NCBI RefSeq assembly: GCF_020166335.1
Contig: NZ_JAIUJR010000001.1
Span: 702,030 to 766,029 of the forward strand
Length of the DNA: 64,000 nt
Origin: Winogradskyella alexanderae
GTDB taxonomy: Bacteria > Bacteroidota > Bacteroidia > Flavobacteriales > Flavobacteriaceae
Direction: 5' to 3'
The translations under genes were made by a program, and so were the position numbers. This document shows, piece by piece, positions 1-8,835 of this stretch. The notes beneath the pieces are model-generated. The model was given only the letters and a program-made list of their open reading frames with translations. It was not told the DNA's origin and made no database searches. Numbering within the stretch: the first letter of the stretch is position 1; the number at the start of each line of letters is the position of its first letter.

Positions 1-2561
1 ATTGAAGAACATCCTGTTGCATTAGCTATTAGGATACTGTCACCATAAAGTTGAGTTAACATTTTAATGTATGGTGTTTCGCCACATCCTGAACACGCTC
101 CTGAAAATTCAAATAACGGTTCTAAGAATTGTGAACCCTTAACATTGGTTATTTGCAGTGCTGTTCTATCGTAATACGGAAGCTTAGTAAAATAGTCCCA
201 ATTGGTATTTTCCTTGTCTTCAACATCAAGTTTCTTCCTCATATTGATAGCTTTGAAATCTTCGATTTCTTTGCTTTCCGCTGGACATACAGCAACACAT
301 AAATCACAGCCGGTGCAATCTTCTGGTGAAACTTGCAATATGTAAGATTCAGTGGCACTTGTGAATGGTCTTCCTTTTGCCGCAACTGATTGTAATGATG
401 AGGGGGCATCCGCTAATATGCTATTAGGAACAACTTTAGCTCGTATAGCTGCATGAGGACAAATAGCAACACACTTATTACATTGTGTACACAGATTTAT
501 GTCGTCCCAAGTAGGTATAAAATCTGCAATACCTCTTTTTTCGTATTGTGTAGTTCCTGTTGGGAATGAACCATCGACAGGGAAAGCACTCACTGGTAAA
601 TCATCTCCTTTTCCTGCAAGTATGTTGCCTAGTACTTCTTTTACAAATGGATCGTCTGTTCCAGTCATCATAGGTTCTAATTCCTTATCGCTTGTAATAG
701 TCTTAGGATATTTTACGCGTTGGAGATTACTAAGTGCCATATCAACGGCCTTAAAGTTCATCTGTACAATTTTATCTCCTTTGTGTGAATAGGACTTAAC
801 AATAGCATTTTTGATTTTTTCAATTGCCTCTTCTCTAGGTAAAACACCTGAAATAGCAAAGAAACATGTTTGTAAAACCGTATTGGTTCTTTTACCAAGG
901 TTAGCTTTTTGAGCTACTTTTGAGGCATCAATGACATAGAATTCCAATTCGTTTTCGACAATTTCTTCTTGCATTTTTTGTGGGAGTCTATCCCAAATTT
1001 CTTCATTGGAGAATGGAGAGTTAAGCAAGAATGTACCACCCTTTTTGATATTTTTCAATATGTCATATTTCTCGATGAAGTTAAATTGATGACACGCAAT
1101 AAAGTCTGCTTTGTGTATGAGATAAGTAGAAAAAATTGGTTCAGGTCCAAATCTTAAATGCGATACGGTCTGAGCACCTGCTTTTTTTGAATCATATACA
1201 AAATAGCCTTGAACATAGTTGTCCGTGGTCTCACCAATAATTTTAATAGAGTTTTTGTTAGCACCAACTGTACCGTCAGAACCTAGACCATAAAACATAC
1301 AATTGAAAGTAGATTTTACTGTTTTTAGGCGATTTCCAATTTCTAAACTTGTATTTGAAACATCGTCATTAATACCAATGGTGAAATGATTTTTAGGGTT
1401 TTCTTTGTCCAATTCGTCATAAATAGCCTTAACCATTGCAGGGTCAAATTCTTTTGAAGATAAACCGTAACGCCCACCTATAATTTTTGGTGTTTCCCTT
1501 GGGCTTTCAACAAAGGCTGAAACTACATCTAAGTATAATGGCTCGCCAGTACTTCCAGGTTCTTTTGTTCTATCAAGAACAGCAACAGATTTTATAGTTT
1601 CCGGTAGTACACTAACAAAATGTTCTATAGAAAATGGTCTATATAATCGTACGATTAAGGCACCAACTTTCTCTCCATTTTTAACCATAGTATCAACTGC
1701 CTCCATAACTGGTCCTTGACCAGAACCCATTATTATGATTAGCTTTTCCGCTTCTGGATGTCCTATGTAATCAAATAATTTGTACTGTCTTCCAGTATGT
1801 TTGTAAAACTCATTCATTGTTTCTTGAACTATTTCAGGAACTTTACTATAGTACTGATTGGCAGCTTCTCTAGCTTGGAAAAATACATCTGGATTCTGTG
1901 AAGTACCTCTCACCAAAGGATGGTCTGGATCCAAAGACCTTTTTTTATGCTCCATTACTTTATCGTCTGGAACCATTGCTTCAATAATATCATCTGGAAT
2001 TGAATCAATTTTAGAAATTTCATGAGATGTTCTGAAACCATCAAAAGCATTTAAAAAAGGAATTCTAGATTTTAATGTGGCAACTTGAGCGATTAATGCA
2101 AAATCTTGAGCTTCTTGAACAGAGCCACCAAATAAAATGGCAAATCCCGTTTGCCTTGTGGCCATTACATCCGAGTGATCTCCAAAAATAGACAGCGCAT
2201 GAGTTGCTACTGTTCTTGCTGCCACATGAATAACCGAAGGTAATAACTCACCGGCTATTTTGTACATATTTGGAATCATCAATAATAATCCTTGCGATGC
2301 AGTGAACGTTGTTGTGAGAGCACCTGCCTGTAAAGAACCATGAATAGCTCCGGCAGCACCACCTTCACTCTGCATTTCTACAATTCTAGGAATGTTGCCC
2401 CAAATATTTTTTTGACCATTTGAACTAAATACGTCTACATGCTCACCCATTGGTGATGCTGGGGTTATTGGATAAATAGCACAAACTTCATTTGTCTTAT
2501 GAGCTATTCTAGCGACGGCCTCATTAGCATCACATATCAGTTTTGGAAATTTAGTTTTCAT
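1..2561 (-). CDS. nifJ: Pyruvate:ferredoxin (flavodoxin) oxidoreductase, C-terminus cut by window edge
   Basis: Oxidatively decarboxylates pyruvate to acetyl-CoA and reduces ferredoxin. The 853 visible codons start with MKTKFPKLICDANEAVARIA and reach the thiamine-diphosphate domain (LIANATGCSS at the edge); about 330 C-terminal residues of this roughly 1,180-residue family lie outside. The N-terminus has the YPITPASPMGE motif of the pyruvate-binding domain. Two 4Fe-4S motifs are clear: CTQCNKCVAICP from about residue 691 and CTGCDLCVAVCP from about residue 749. The frame is open throughout. A ferredoxin gene lies 91 bp upstream on the same strand and is the likely electron acceptor. The Rnf complex nearby can reoxidise that ferredoxin. 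Confidence 0.96.
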   Translation of the reverse strand, partial: MKTKFPKLICDANEAVARIAHKTNEVCAIYPITPASPMGEHVDVFSSNGQKNIWGNIPRIVEMQSEGGAAGAIHGSLQAGALTTTFTASQGLLLMIPNMYKIAGELLPSVIHVAARTVATHALSIFGDHSDVMATRQTGFAILFGGSVQEAQDFALIAQVATLKSRIPFLNAFDGFRTSHEISKIDSIPDDIIEAMVPDDKVMEHKKRSLDPDHPLVRGTSQNPDVFFQAREAANQYYSKVPEIVQETMNEFYKHTGRQYKLFDYIGHPEAEKLIIIMGSGQGPVMEAVDTMVKNGEKVGALIVRLYRPFSIEHFVSVLPETIKSVAVLDRTKEPGSTGEPLYLDVVSAFVESPRETPKIIGGRYGLSSKEFDPAMVKAIYDELDKENPKNHFTIGINDDVSNTSLEIGNRLKTVKSTFNCMFYGLGSDGTVGANKNSIKIIGETTDNYVQGYFVYDSKKAGAQTVSHLRFGPEPIFSTYLIHKADFIACHQFNFIEKYDILKNIKKGGTFLLNSPFSNEEIWDRLPQKMQEEIVENELEFYVIDASKVAQKANLGKRTNTVLQTCFFAISGVLPREEAIEKIKNAIVKSYSHKGDKIVQMNFKAVDMALSNLQRVKYPKTITSDKELEPMMTGTDDPFVKEVLGNILAGKGDDLPVSAFPVDGSFPTGTTQYEKRGIADFIPTWDDINLCTQCNKCVAICPHAAIRAKVVPNSILADAPSSLQSVAAKGRPFTSATESYILQVSPEDCTGCDLCVAVCPAESKEIEDFKAINMRKKLDVEDKENTNWDYFTKLPYYDRTALQITNVKGSQFLEPLFEFSGACSGCGETPYIKMLTQLYGDSILIANATGCSS

Positions 2562-2652
2562 AATGCATAAATTACTGTTAAGGCCATTCCCATAAGTACT
2601 TACAGGTGGTCTAAACGTTGTGAATTATATAAAACAGGGTTACTAGGCGTGT

Positions 2653-3003
2653 TTATTCGCCATGTAACCATGCCTTTTTCTCTAATAGTTGTTCTTCCGT
2701 TTCCACATTATTGTCGTCATCTACACAACAATCAACAGGACAAACCGCAGCACATTGAGGTTCGTCATGGAATCCTTTACATTCGGTACATTTTTCTGGT
2801 ACGATATAGTAAAATTCATCTGATATTGGGTCGTTTTGAGCGTCTGCATCAATTTCTTCGCCGTTTAAGCCTGTTACTGTTCCGCTTAAGGCAGTCTCAT
2901 CTGCATAGGACCATTCCTGATCTGGTTCATAAATTGCGTTGTTTGGACATTCTGAAATACAAGCATCACAGTTGATGCATTCGTCTGTAATAATAATAGC
3001 CAT
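2653..3003 (-). CDS. 2[4Fe-4S] bacterial-type ferredoxin
   Basis: Small soluble electron carrier of 116 residues. The first cluster motif is CINCDACISECP at residues 9-20; the second is CTECKGFHDEPQCAAVCP, with the long insertion between the second and third cysteines known from Alvin-type ferredoxins. An acidic stretch of about 45 residues separates the two motifs and the tail is also acidic. It lies immediately upstream of nifJ on the same strand and divergent from korA, so it probably accepts electrons from both oxidoreductases and passes them to Rnf. The partners are inferred from position. Confidence 0.93.
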   Translation of the reverse strand: MAIIITDECINCDACISECPNNAIYEPDQEWSYADETALSGTVTGLNGEEIDADAQNDPISDEFYYIVPEKCTECKGFHDEPQCAAVCPVDCCVDDDNNVETEEQLLEKKAWLHGE

Positions 3004-3061
3004 AGTTGCTTGATTTTACAATATTTGTTTTTAAAAGTAATCATTCCCTACTATTATTAAT

Positions 3062-3075
3062 ATGACAAAAATCAT
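3062..3075. promoter_or_regulatory. Imperfect palindrome in the ferredoxin/korA divergent region
   Basis: ATGACAAAAATCAT has inverted ATGA/TCAT ends and matches 11 of 14 positions of the perfect palindrome ATGACATATGTCAT at 11538-11551, in the rnf/2Fe-2S ferredoxin divergent region. A shared redox regulator is possible. A match this short can arise by chance in A+T-rich DNA. Confidence 0.3.
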
Positions 3076-3097
3076 GTTACATATTTGCTCGAGAAAC

Positions 3098-3105
3098 TAT
3101 ATTTG
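3098..3105 (+). promoter_or_regulatory. Probable -7 element for korAB
   Basis: TATATTTG fits the Bacteroidota -7 consensus TAnnTTTG and lies 52 bp before the korA start. No clear TTTG lies at the expected spacing upstream, so the promoter may be activator-dependent or wrongly placed. Confidence 0.4.
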
Positions 3106-3156
3106 ATAGTTCGGCAAATAGTCCGTTTTATTTATAAAAACTAGAAGGATTCAAAC

Positions 3157-5013
3157 ATGGATATGATTAAGAAAACGATGCAACCCGAAGTACTAGAAGC
3201 GGTTGTTATTAGGTTTGTTGGTGATTCCGGTGATGGAATGCAATTAACTGGAACCCAATTCTCAGATACCTCAGCAATGTTTGGGAACGACGTTGCAACA
3301 TTTCCAAATTTCCCATCAGAAATTAGAGCGCCTCAAGGAAGTCTATATGGTGTTTCCGGTTTTCAAGTCCATATAGGCAGTGTAGAAATTAGTACCCCAG
3401 GAGATGAGGTAGATTTATTGGTCGCGATGAATCCTGCTGGTTTAAAAACCAACTTGTATGCTGTAAAACCTGGGCAAACAATTATTGTAGATATTGATGC
3501 TTTTAATAAAAAGAACCTGCAGAAGGCACTGTACGAAACAAATCCACTTGAAGATGGTAGCCTACAGAACTATAGAGTTATTGAAGTATCTATTTCATCA
3601 TTAACCAAAGAAGCTTTAAAGGGCGTTGAAGGTTTGGATAACAAAAGCATAACCCGAAGCAAAAACATGTTTGCTCTGGGCATGGTTTATTGGATGTACC
3701 ATAGATCTACCGAATATACCATAGCTTTCTTTGAAAAGAAATTTGCTGCAAAACCTGAATTAATCGAATCAAATACAAAAGCACTTAATGCGGGCTATTA
3801 TTATGCTGAGACGCTTGAATTAATACCCAGTTCATATTCCATTTCTCCGGCAAAAATGCCGTCTGGCACTTATAGGATCATAAGTGGAAATACAGCTACA
3901 GCTTGGGGCTTTTTGGCAGCCGCAGAAAAATCGGGCATAGAATTATTTTTAGGTTCGTATCCAATAACGCCAGCAACGGATATTTTACATGAGCTTGTAA
4001 AGCATAAGCATTTTGGAGTTAAAGCCTTTCAGGCAGAGGATGAAATTGCAGGAATCACATCGGCGATTGGCGCGTCATTTGCTGGTGATTTAGCTATTAC
4101 AACTACTTCTGGTCCTGGCCTATCCCTAAAGGCAGAAGCGCTAGGGCTAGCCATGATGATAGAGTTACCTTTAGTTGTTGTGAACGTTCAACGTGGAGGC
4201 CCTTCAACGGGATTACCAACTAAAACAGAACAGTCTGATTTAATGCAAGCAATGTATGGAAGAAATGGTGATAGCCCTGTTATAGTAATCGCCGCGAGTA
4301 CTCCAGCAGATTGCTTTTTTTACGCTTATCAAGCTTCGAAATTAGCGCTAGAGCATATGACTCCGGTTATTCTATTAACAGATGGATATATCGCTAATGG
4401 ATCTGAACCCTGGAAGATAAAAAGAGTTTCTGAAATGCCTGAAATTAAGAACAACAAGGTTACAGAAGTTGTTGAGAATTGGCATCCTTACAATAGAGAC
4501 GAAAAAACACTTGCACGAAATTGGGCAATCCCTGGAACAAAAGGTTTGGAGCATAGAATAGGTGGTTTAGAAAAAGACAAAATTACGGGTAACGTTTCGT
4601 ATGTTCCGGAGAATCATGAGTACATGACAAGAATAAGAGCTGAAAAGATTAAACGTGTTCAGAATTATATACCCGATTTATTAACAGAGTATGCGGACTC
4701 TGGAGATTTACTGGTAGTTGGATGGGGAGGAACTTACGGAAGCTTGCATTCGGCCGTACAAAAACTGAACAGTCAAGGATTTGGAAATATCGGATATGCA
4801 CACTTTAACTACATAAATCCTTTACCGAAAAATACAGAAGAAGTATTAAGTAAATTTAAGAGGATAATAGTTTGTGAATTAAACAATGGCCAGTTTGTAC
4901 ATGTCTTGCGTATGAATTTTGGTCATCTAAATTTCTTGCAGTTTAATAAAATTCAAGGATTACCTTTTGGTAATACAGAATTAATAAACAAGTTTAAACA
5001 ATTACTAAGCTGA
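3157..5013 (+). CDS. korA: 2-oxoacid:ferredoxin oxidoreductase, fused gamma/alpha subunit
   Basis: Large subunit of a 2-oxoglutarate- or related 2-oxoacid:ferredoxin oxidoreductase, 618 residues. The N-terminal 190 residues form the gamma domain (VVIRFVGDSGDGMQLTG). The alpha domain follows from about residue 235 with the SYPITPATDILHEL motif, GPGLSLKAEALGLA, and GGPSTGLPTKTEQSDL. This gamma-alpha fusion of about 610-620 residues is the usual form in Bacteroidota and aerobic bacteria. korB follows after 2 bp, so the two subunits are co-translated. The start follows an A-rich leader and gives the expected N-terminus. Substrate specificity cannot be read from sequence alone; 2-oxoglutarate is the usual assignment. 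Confidence 0.94.
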   Translation: MDMIKKTMQPEVLEAVVIRFVGDSGDGMQLTGTQFSDTSAMFGNDVATFPNFPSEIRAPQGSLYGVSGFQVHIGSVEISTPGDEVDLLVAMNPAGLKTNLYAVKPGQTIIVDIDAFNKKNLQKALYETNPLEDGSLQNYRVIEVSISSLTKEALKGVEGLDNKSITRSKNMFALGMVYWMYHRSTEYTIAFFEKKFAAKPELIESNTKALNAGYYYAETLELIPSSYSISPAKMPSGTYRIISGNTATAWGFLAAAEKSGIELFLGSYPITPATDILHELVKHKHFGVKAFQAEDEIAGITSAIGASFAGDLAITTTSGPGLSLKAEALGLAMMIELPLVVVNVQRGGPSTGLPTKTEQSDLMQAMYGRNGDSPVIVIAASTPADCFFYAYQASKLALEHMTPVILLTDGYIANGSEPWKIKRVSEMPEIKNNKVTEVVENWHPYNRDEKTLARNWAIPGTKGLEHRIGGLEKDKITGNVSYVPENHEYMTRIRAEKIKRVQNYIPDLLTEYADSGDLLVVGWGGTYGSLHSAVQKLNSQGFGNIGYAHFNYINPLPKNTEEVLSKFKRIIVCELNNGQFVHVLRMNFGHLNFLQFNKIQGLPFGNTELINKFKQLLS

Positions 5014-5015
5014 TT

Positions 5016-6029
5016 ATGGAAAGTACAGTAGAAAAAAAATATACATTTAAGGACTTTGCGAGTGACCAAGAAGTAAGATGGTGTCCAGGATGTGACGACT
5101 ACGTTATTTTGCGTTCTATGCAGAAGGCACTTCCAGAAATGGGTGTCAAGAAAGAAGATGTAGTTTTCATTTCTGGTATTGGCTGTTCCTCCCGTTTTCC
5201 ATATTACATGGATACATATGGTATGCACGGCATTCATGGTAGAGCTCCAGCAATTGCTTCTGGAGTTAAATTGGCTAATCCTGAACTAAGTGTTTGGGTA
5301 ATGACAGGTGATGGTGATTCAATGGCCATTGGAGGCAATCATTTTATACATCTTTTACGACGAAATATCGATCTGAATATCATACTCTTTAATAATGAGA
5401 TTTATGGCTTAACAAAAGGACAGTTTTCTCCAACATCTACGGTAGGTCAAAAAACCAAATCGTCGCCTTATGGAAATACGCAACCACCATTTCAGCCTGG
5501 TGAATTGGCTCTTGGGGCACAAGCAAGATTTTTTGCTAGAGTAGGAGGTAATACGCCAAAAGAAATGACACAAATATTTATAGAGGCAGAAAAGTTTAAT
5601 GGAACTGCTTTAGTTGAGATACTTCAAAATTGTGTCATTTTTAATGACGGATGCTTTTCAAACGTCACCGATAAAAACAATAGAGAAGACAAGCAACTAT
5701 TTGTTGAACATGGCAAACCTATGATTTTTGGGCAAAACAAAGACAAGGGCTTAGTTTTAAATGGATTAAAATTAGAGGTTGCAACTATTGGCAAAAATGG
5801 GATAACAGAAGAGGATATTCTAGTACACGACGCGAAAGAAGAAAATCCTACTTTGCATAAAATGTTGGTTAGATTGGAGTATCCATTAGTTACAGGAATA
5901 ATTAGAAGTTTTAATGATGTTACTCTAGAGGAGAGAGAAGATGCATTGACGGAAGAAGTTAAAGCAAATTCAAGTTTCACCAAAACGGATGATTTATTCT
6001 TTTCAGGAGAAATATATCAGGTGCATTGA
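5016..6029 (+). CDS. korB: 2-oxoacid:ferredoxin oxidoreductase, beta subunit
   Basis: Carries thiamine diphosphate and the 4Fe-4S cluster of the KorAB enzyme, 337 residues. Visible motifs are RWCPGCDDYVILRSMQKALP and GIGCSSRFPYYMDTYGMHGI with the cluster cysteines, and the cofactor motif TGDGDSMAIGGNH followed by NNEIYGLTKGQ. A further cysteine pair lies in LQNCVIFNDGC. It starts 2 bp after korA. The gene converges on rnfA with only 2 bp between the stop codons, so there is no room for separate terminators. Confidence 0.95.
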   Translation: MESTVEKKYTFKDFASDQEVRWCPGCDDYVILRSMQKALPEMGVKKEDVVFISGIGCSSRFPYYMDTYGMHGIHGRAPAIASGVKLANPELSVWVMTGDGDSMAIGGNHFIHLLRRNIDLNIILFNNEIYGLTKGQFSPTSTVGQKTKSSPYGNTQPPFQPGELALGAQARFFARVGGNTPKEMTQIFIEAEKFNGTALVEILQNCVIFNDGCFSNVTDKNNREDKQLFVEHGKPMIFGQNKDKGLVLNGLKLEVATIGKNGITEEDILVHDAKEENPTLHKMLVRLEYPLVTGIIRSFNDVTLEEREDALTEEVKANSSFTKTDDLFFSGEIYQVH

Positions 6030-6031
6030 AG

Positions 6032-6607
6032 TTAAACTAGTGCAGCAAAACCAAGAAAAGCTAAGGACAACAAACCCGCCACCAACAAATTAATTGGTAC
6101 ACCTTTCATTCCTTCAGGGATATTGGCCAATTCAAGTTGTTCTCTTATACTGGCAAATACTATTAATGCCAAGGCAAAACCTATTGAGTTAGAGACGGCA
6201 AAAAATACAGCCTTTAAAAGACTCGCGTCTTCGAGACCTAAAGCCAATATTGCCACACCCAGTACAGCACAATTTGTTGTTATTAGGGGAAGAAAAACAC
6301 CAAGTGCTTGATATAACGACGGACTGACTTTTTTTAGGATTATTTCTACCATTTGTACCAAGGCAGCTATGACCAAAATGAAGGTTATAGTTCTTAAATA
6401 ATCTAATCCTAGCGGTACCAGAATATATTCATTTAACAAGTAGGTAACTGTTGTGGCAATTGTCATAACGAATAAAACAGCTCCTGACATACCAAAGGAG
6501 GTTGAAACTTTATTAGAAACACCTAAGAATGGGCAAATCCCTAAAAATTGTGATAACACTATATTGTTAACAAAGACAGCTGCTATGAGTATAACTACAT
6601 AATCCAT
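6032..6607 (-). CDS. rnfA: Rnf electron transport complex subunit A
   Basis: Integral membrane subunit of the ion-translocating ferredoxin:NAD+ oxidoreductase. The 191 residues are almost all hydrophobic and form six predicted helices. The start is typical (MDYVVILIAAVFVNNIVLSQ), and the LGICPFLGVSNK segment with a conserved cysteine is present; RnfA and RnfE share a cluster built from such cysteines. It is the last gene of the operon rseC-like, B, C, D, G, E, A, with 2 bp separating it from rnfE. Length matches the family. Confidence 0.95.
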   Translation of the reverse strand: MDYVVILIAAVFVNNIVLSQFLGICPFLGVSNKVSTSFGMSGAVLFVMTIATTVTYLLNEYILVPLGLDYLRTITFILVIAALVQMVEIILKKVSPSLYQALGVFLPLITTNCAVLGVAILALGLEDASLLKAVFFAVSNSIGFALALIVFASIREQLELANIPEGMKGVPINLLVAGLLSLAFLGFAALV

Positions 6608-6609
6608 AA

Positions 6610-7215
6610 TTAACTAGTTTTTAATGTTAACCTATTAAAGACCAAAGAGAGATATGCTAGGGCAATAAAGGCTCCAGGAGGTAAAATAAAAAGAATAAAA
6701 CTATTACTGTCTTCTGGAATAAATGACAGCCCAAAAAAGCTACCATTTCCTAAAATTTCGCGAACAGCACCTAGACTTGTTAATGCCAAAATAAATCCAA
6801 TACCCATTCCTAAAGCATCAAATATTGAGGATTGTAAGTTGTTTTTAGATGCGAATGCTTCAGCTCTTCCAAGTATCAAACAGTTAACAACAATTAAAGG
6901 AATGAATATTCCTAGTTGTTCATATAGAAATGGTATGAAAGCTTCTAGAACCATTTCTACGATTGTGACAAAAGATGCAATTATTATTATGAACGCAGGA
7001 ATCCGAACTTTGTTTGGAATCTGGGATTTGATCAATGAAACTACAATGTTTGACATTAATAGCACAAATAATGTAGCAACACCCATCCCTAATCCATTAA
7101 ATGCAGTAGATGTTACACCTAAAGTTGGGCACATACCCAGTAACATCACAAAAACAGGATTTTCTTTGATTATCCCTTTCAGTAAATTTTGTTTTTGATC
7201 TAATTTTTTGGTCAT
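6610..7215 (-). CDS. rnfE: Rnf electron transport complex subunit E
   Basis: Integral membrane subunit paired with RnfA, 201 residues and about six helices. It begins with a soluble stretch (MTKKLDQKQNLLKGIIKENP) and then the conserved FVMLLGMCPTLGVTSTAFNG. The cysteine in GMCPTLGV corresponds to that in RnfA GICPFLGV, showing their common ancestry. It sits between rnfG and rnfA in the standard order and is spaced for translational coupling. Confidence 0.95.
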   Translation of the reverse strand: MTKKLDQKQNLLKGIIKENPVFVMLLGMCPTLGVTSTAFNGLGMGVATLFVLLMSNIVVSLIKSQIPNKVRIPAFIIIIASFVTIVEMVLEAFIPFLYEQLGIFIPLIVVNCLILGRAEAFASKNNLQSSIFDALGMGIGFILALTSLGAVREILGNGSFFGLSFIPEDSNSFILFILPPGAFIALAYLSLVFNRLTLKTS

Positions 7216-7223
7216 CTTACAGA

Positions 7224-7814
7224 TTAATTTGGAGTATATTTTGTCAGATATGCCATGAATTCATCATAGGCCATTTTGAGAGATTCATTAAAAGCTCTGG
7301 TTGAAATAGTGGCTCCAGCAATGGCATCAACATCACCACCATCTTTAGAAACATCTAAATTGAAGACTGATGGATTTTGACCTCTAAATTGTTTCAAAAA
7401 AGAGTTGTTTTTCAATTTTGTGCCTAGCCCAGGCGTTTCTTTTTGCTCAATAACTTCAATGTTTTGAATACTACCGTCGGGTTTAAATCCTGCCATAATT
7501 TTAATCAACCCATTATACCCTTTATTTGAGTATCCAGATAATGCCGCTCCAATAAACTCATTGTTCTTATAAGCTGGATATATTTCTATGCTATCATTAA
7601 ATTTTGAAGATGGGATTTTTATAACGTCCTCAATGGGATTATTGTCAAATTCTGGTAAGACCTGTTTTATGGCATTTATTTTTTTTTCAAGCCTTGCCTT
7701 TGCCTTTGGTTCTTGGGTAATATCATTTACATAGCCCAAAACAAATCCAGAAACTAGAGTTATCATAACAAGTGAAATGACCATTGTGGCAAATGTTGAT
7801 TTCTTCTTAACCAT
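7224..7814 (-). CDS. rnfG: Rnf electron transport complex subunit G (covalent FMN)
   Basis: Membrane-anchored extracytoplasmic flavoprotein subunit, 196 residues. One N-terminal membrane helix (about 9-29) precedes a soluble FMN-binding domain. The motif AIAGATIST at residues 164-172 is the flavin transferase target, with Thr172 as the expected FMN attachment residue. An ApbE flavin transferase is required and is not in this window. The ETPGLGTKL motif is also present. It overlaps rnfD by one base. Confidence 0.95.
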   Translation of the reverse strand: MVKKKSTFATMVISLVMITLVSGFVLGYVNDITQEPKAKARLEKKINAIKQVLPEFDNNPIEDVIKIPSSKFNDSIEIYPAYKNNEFIGAALSGYSNKGYNGLIKIMAGFKPDGSIQNIEVIEQKETPGLGTKLKNNSFLKQFRGQNPSVFNLDVSKDGGDVDAIAGATISTRAFNESLKMAYDEFMAYLTKYTPN

Positions 7815-8827
7815 TATTGTAAAATTTTGGCTTTAATTTTTGTTCCAAAACGTCTTGGTTTAAAATATTTGTCGATTAATGGCACAAAAGCATTCATGAT
7901 TAAAATTGCAAACGAAATGCCTTCAGGATAAGCGCCAAAAAGTCTTATAACCACTGTTATAACGCCAATACCAATAGCAAAAATCACCATACCCTTCTTA
8001 GTCATTGGACTTGTTACAAGGTCAGTGGCCATATAAAATGCACCGAGAATTGCACCGCCAGATAAAATATGAATCATTGGGTTTGCATATTGTTCTGGGT
8101 CAATTACCCAAAAGATACCTGTCATGATGCCCATTGTGACCAAGACTGTTATTGGTATATGCCATGTAATTACTTTTCTTGCCAATAAATAAATACCGCC
8201 TAGCAAAAGGGCTAAACCAGAAATCTCTCCTAAAGAACCACCAGTAAAACCAAAAAGCATATTCATAGTAGATGGAATTCTCGTGCCAATTTCAGTCATT
8301 GTTTCACCTGCCATCAGCCCTTCTTTTATTGCGCCTAAAGAAGTCGCGCCAGTAATAGCATCAACAAATGATGTATTATTCTCAATTGCCGTTGGCCATA
8401 GTGTCATTTGAACTGGGAACGAAATCAACAAAAATACACGACCAACTAATGCAGGATTAAAAATATTGTAGCCTAAACCACCAAAGGATAATTTGGCAAT
8501 ACCAATAGCTGCAAGACTACCAACTATTACCATCCAAATAGGTAGATTGGATGGAAGGTTAAATGCTAACAAAATACCAGTTATTAAAGCCGAACCGTCA
8601 CCAATTGTTATATTAGTTTTTAAAAGGTATTTCTGGATTACGTATTCAAATACCAGACAGGAGACAATTGCAACAGCGGTAACAATAAATGCACTTATTC
8701 CAAAAACATATAGCGACACTAAAAATGCAGGAACTAATGCAAATAAGACATCATACATTATTCGCTTTGACGTCCTGTCCGAATGTACATGCGGTGATGC
8801 AGAAACAATAATTGGTTGGGTATCCAT
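7814..8827 (-). CDS. rnfD: Rnf electron transport complex subunit D (covalent FMN)
   Basis: Multi-spanning membrane subunit, homologous to NqrB, 337 residues. It begins with the HVHSDRTSKRIMYDVL segment and contains GGLGYNIFNPALVGRVFL. The sequence DAITGATSLG at about 156-165 is the flavinylation site, with Thr162 the expected FMN-carrying residue. Roughly nine membrane segments are visible. It lies between rnfC and rnfG in standard order, 8 bp downstream of rnfC. Confidence 0.95.
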   Translation of the reverse strand: MDTQPIIVSASPHVHSDRTSKRIMYDVLFALVPAFLVSLYVFGISAFIVTAVAIVSCLVFEYVIQKYLLKTNITIGDGSALITGILLAFNLPSNLPIWMVIVGSLAAIGIAKLSFGGLGYNIFNPALVGRVFLLISFPVQMTLWPTAIENNTSFVDAITGATSLGAIKEGLMAGETMTEIGTRIPSTMNMLFGFTGGSLGEISGLALLLGGIYLLARKVITWHIPITVLVTMGIMTGIFWVIDPEQYANPMIHILSGGAILGAFYMATDLVTSPMTKKGMVIFAIGIGVITVVIRLFGAYPEGISFAILIMNAFVPLIDKYFKPRRFGTKIKAKILQ

Positions 8828-8835
8828 AGATAGCT

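Noticed and set aside
499..1157. Plus-strand frames of 97 and 62 residues near the window start
   Set aside because: They lie entirely inside nifJ on the opposite strand, whose frame is open and carries family motifs throughout.
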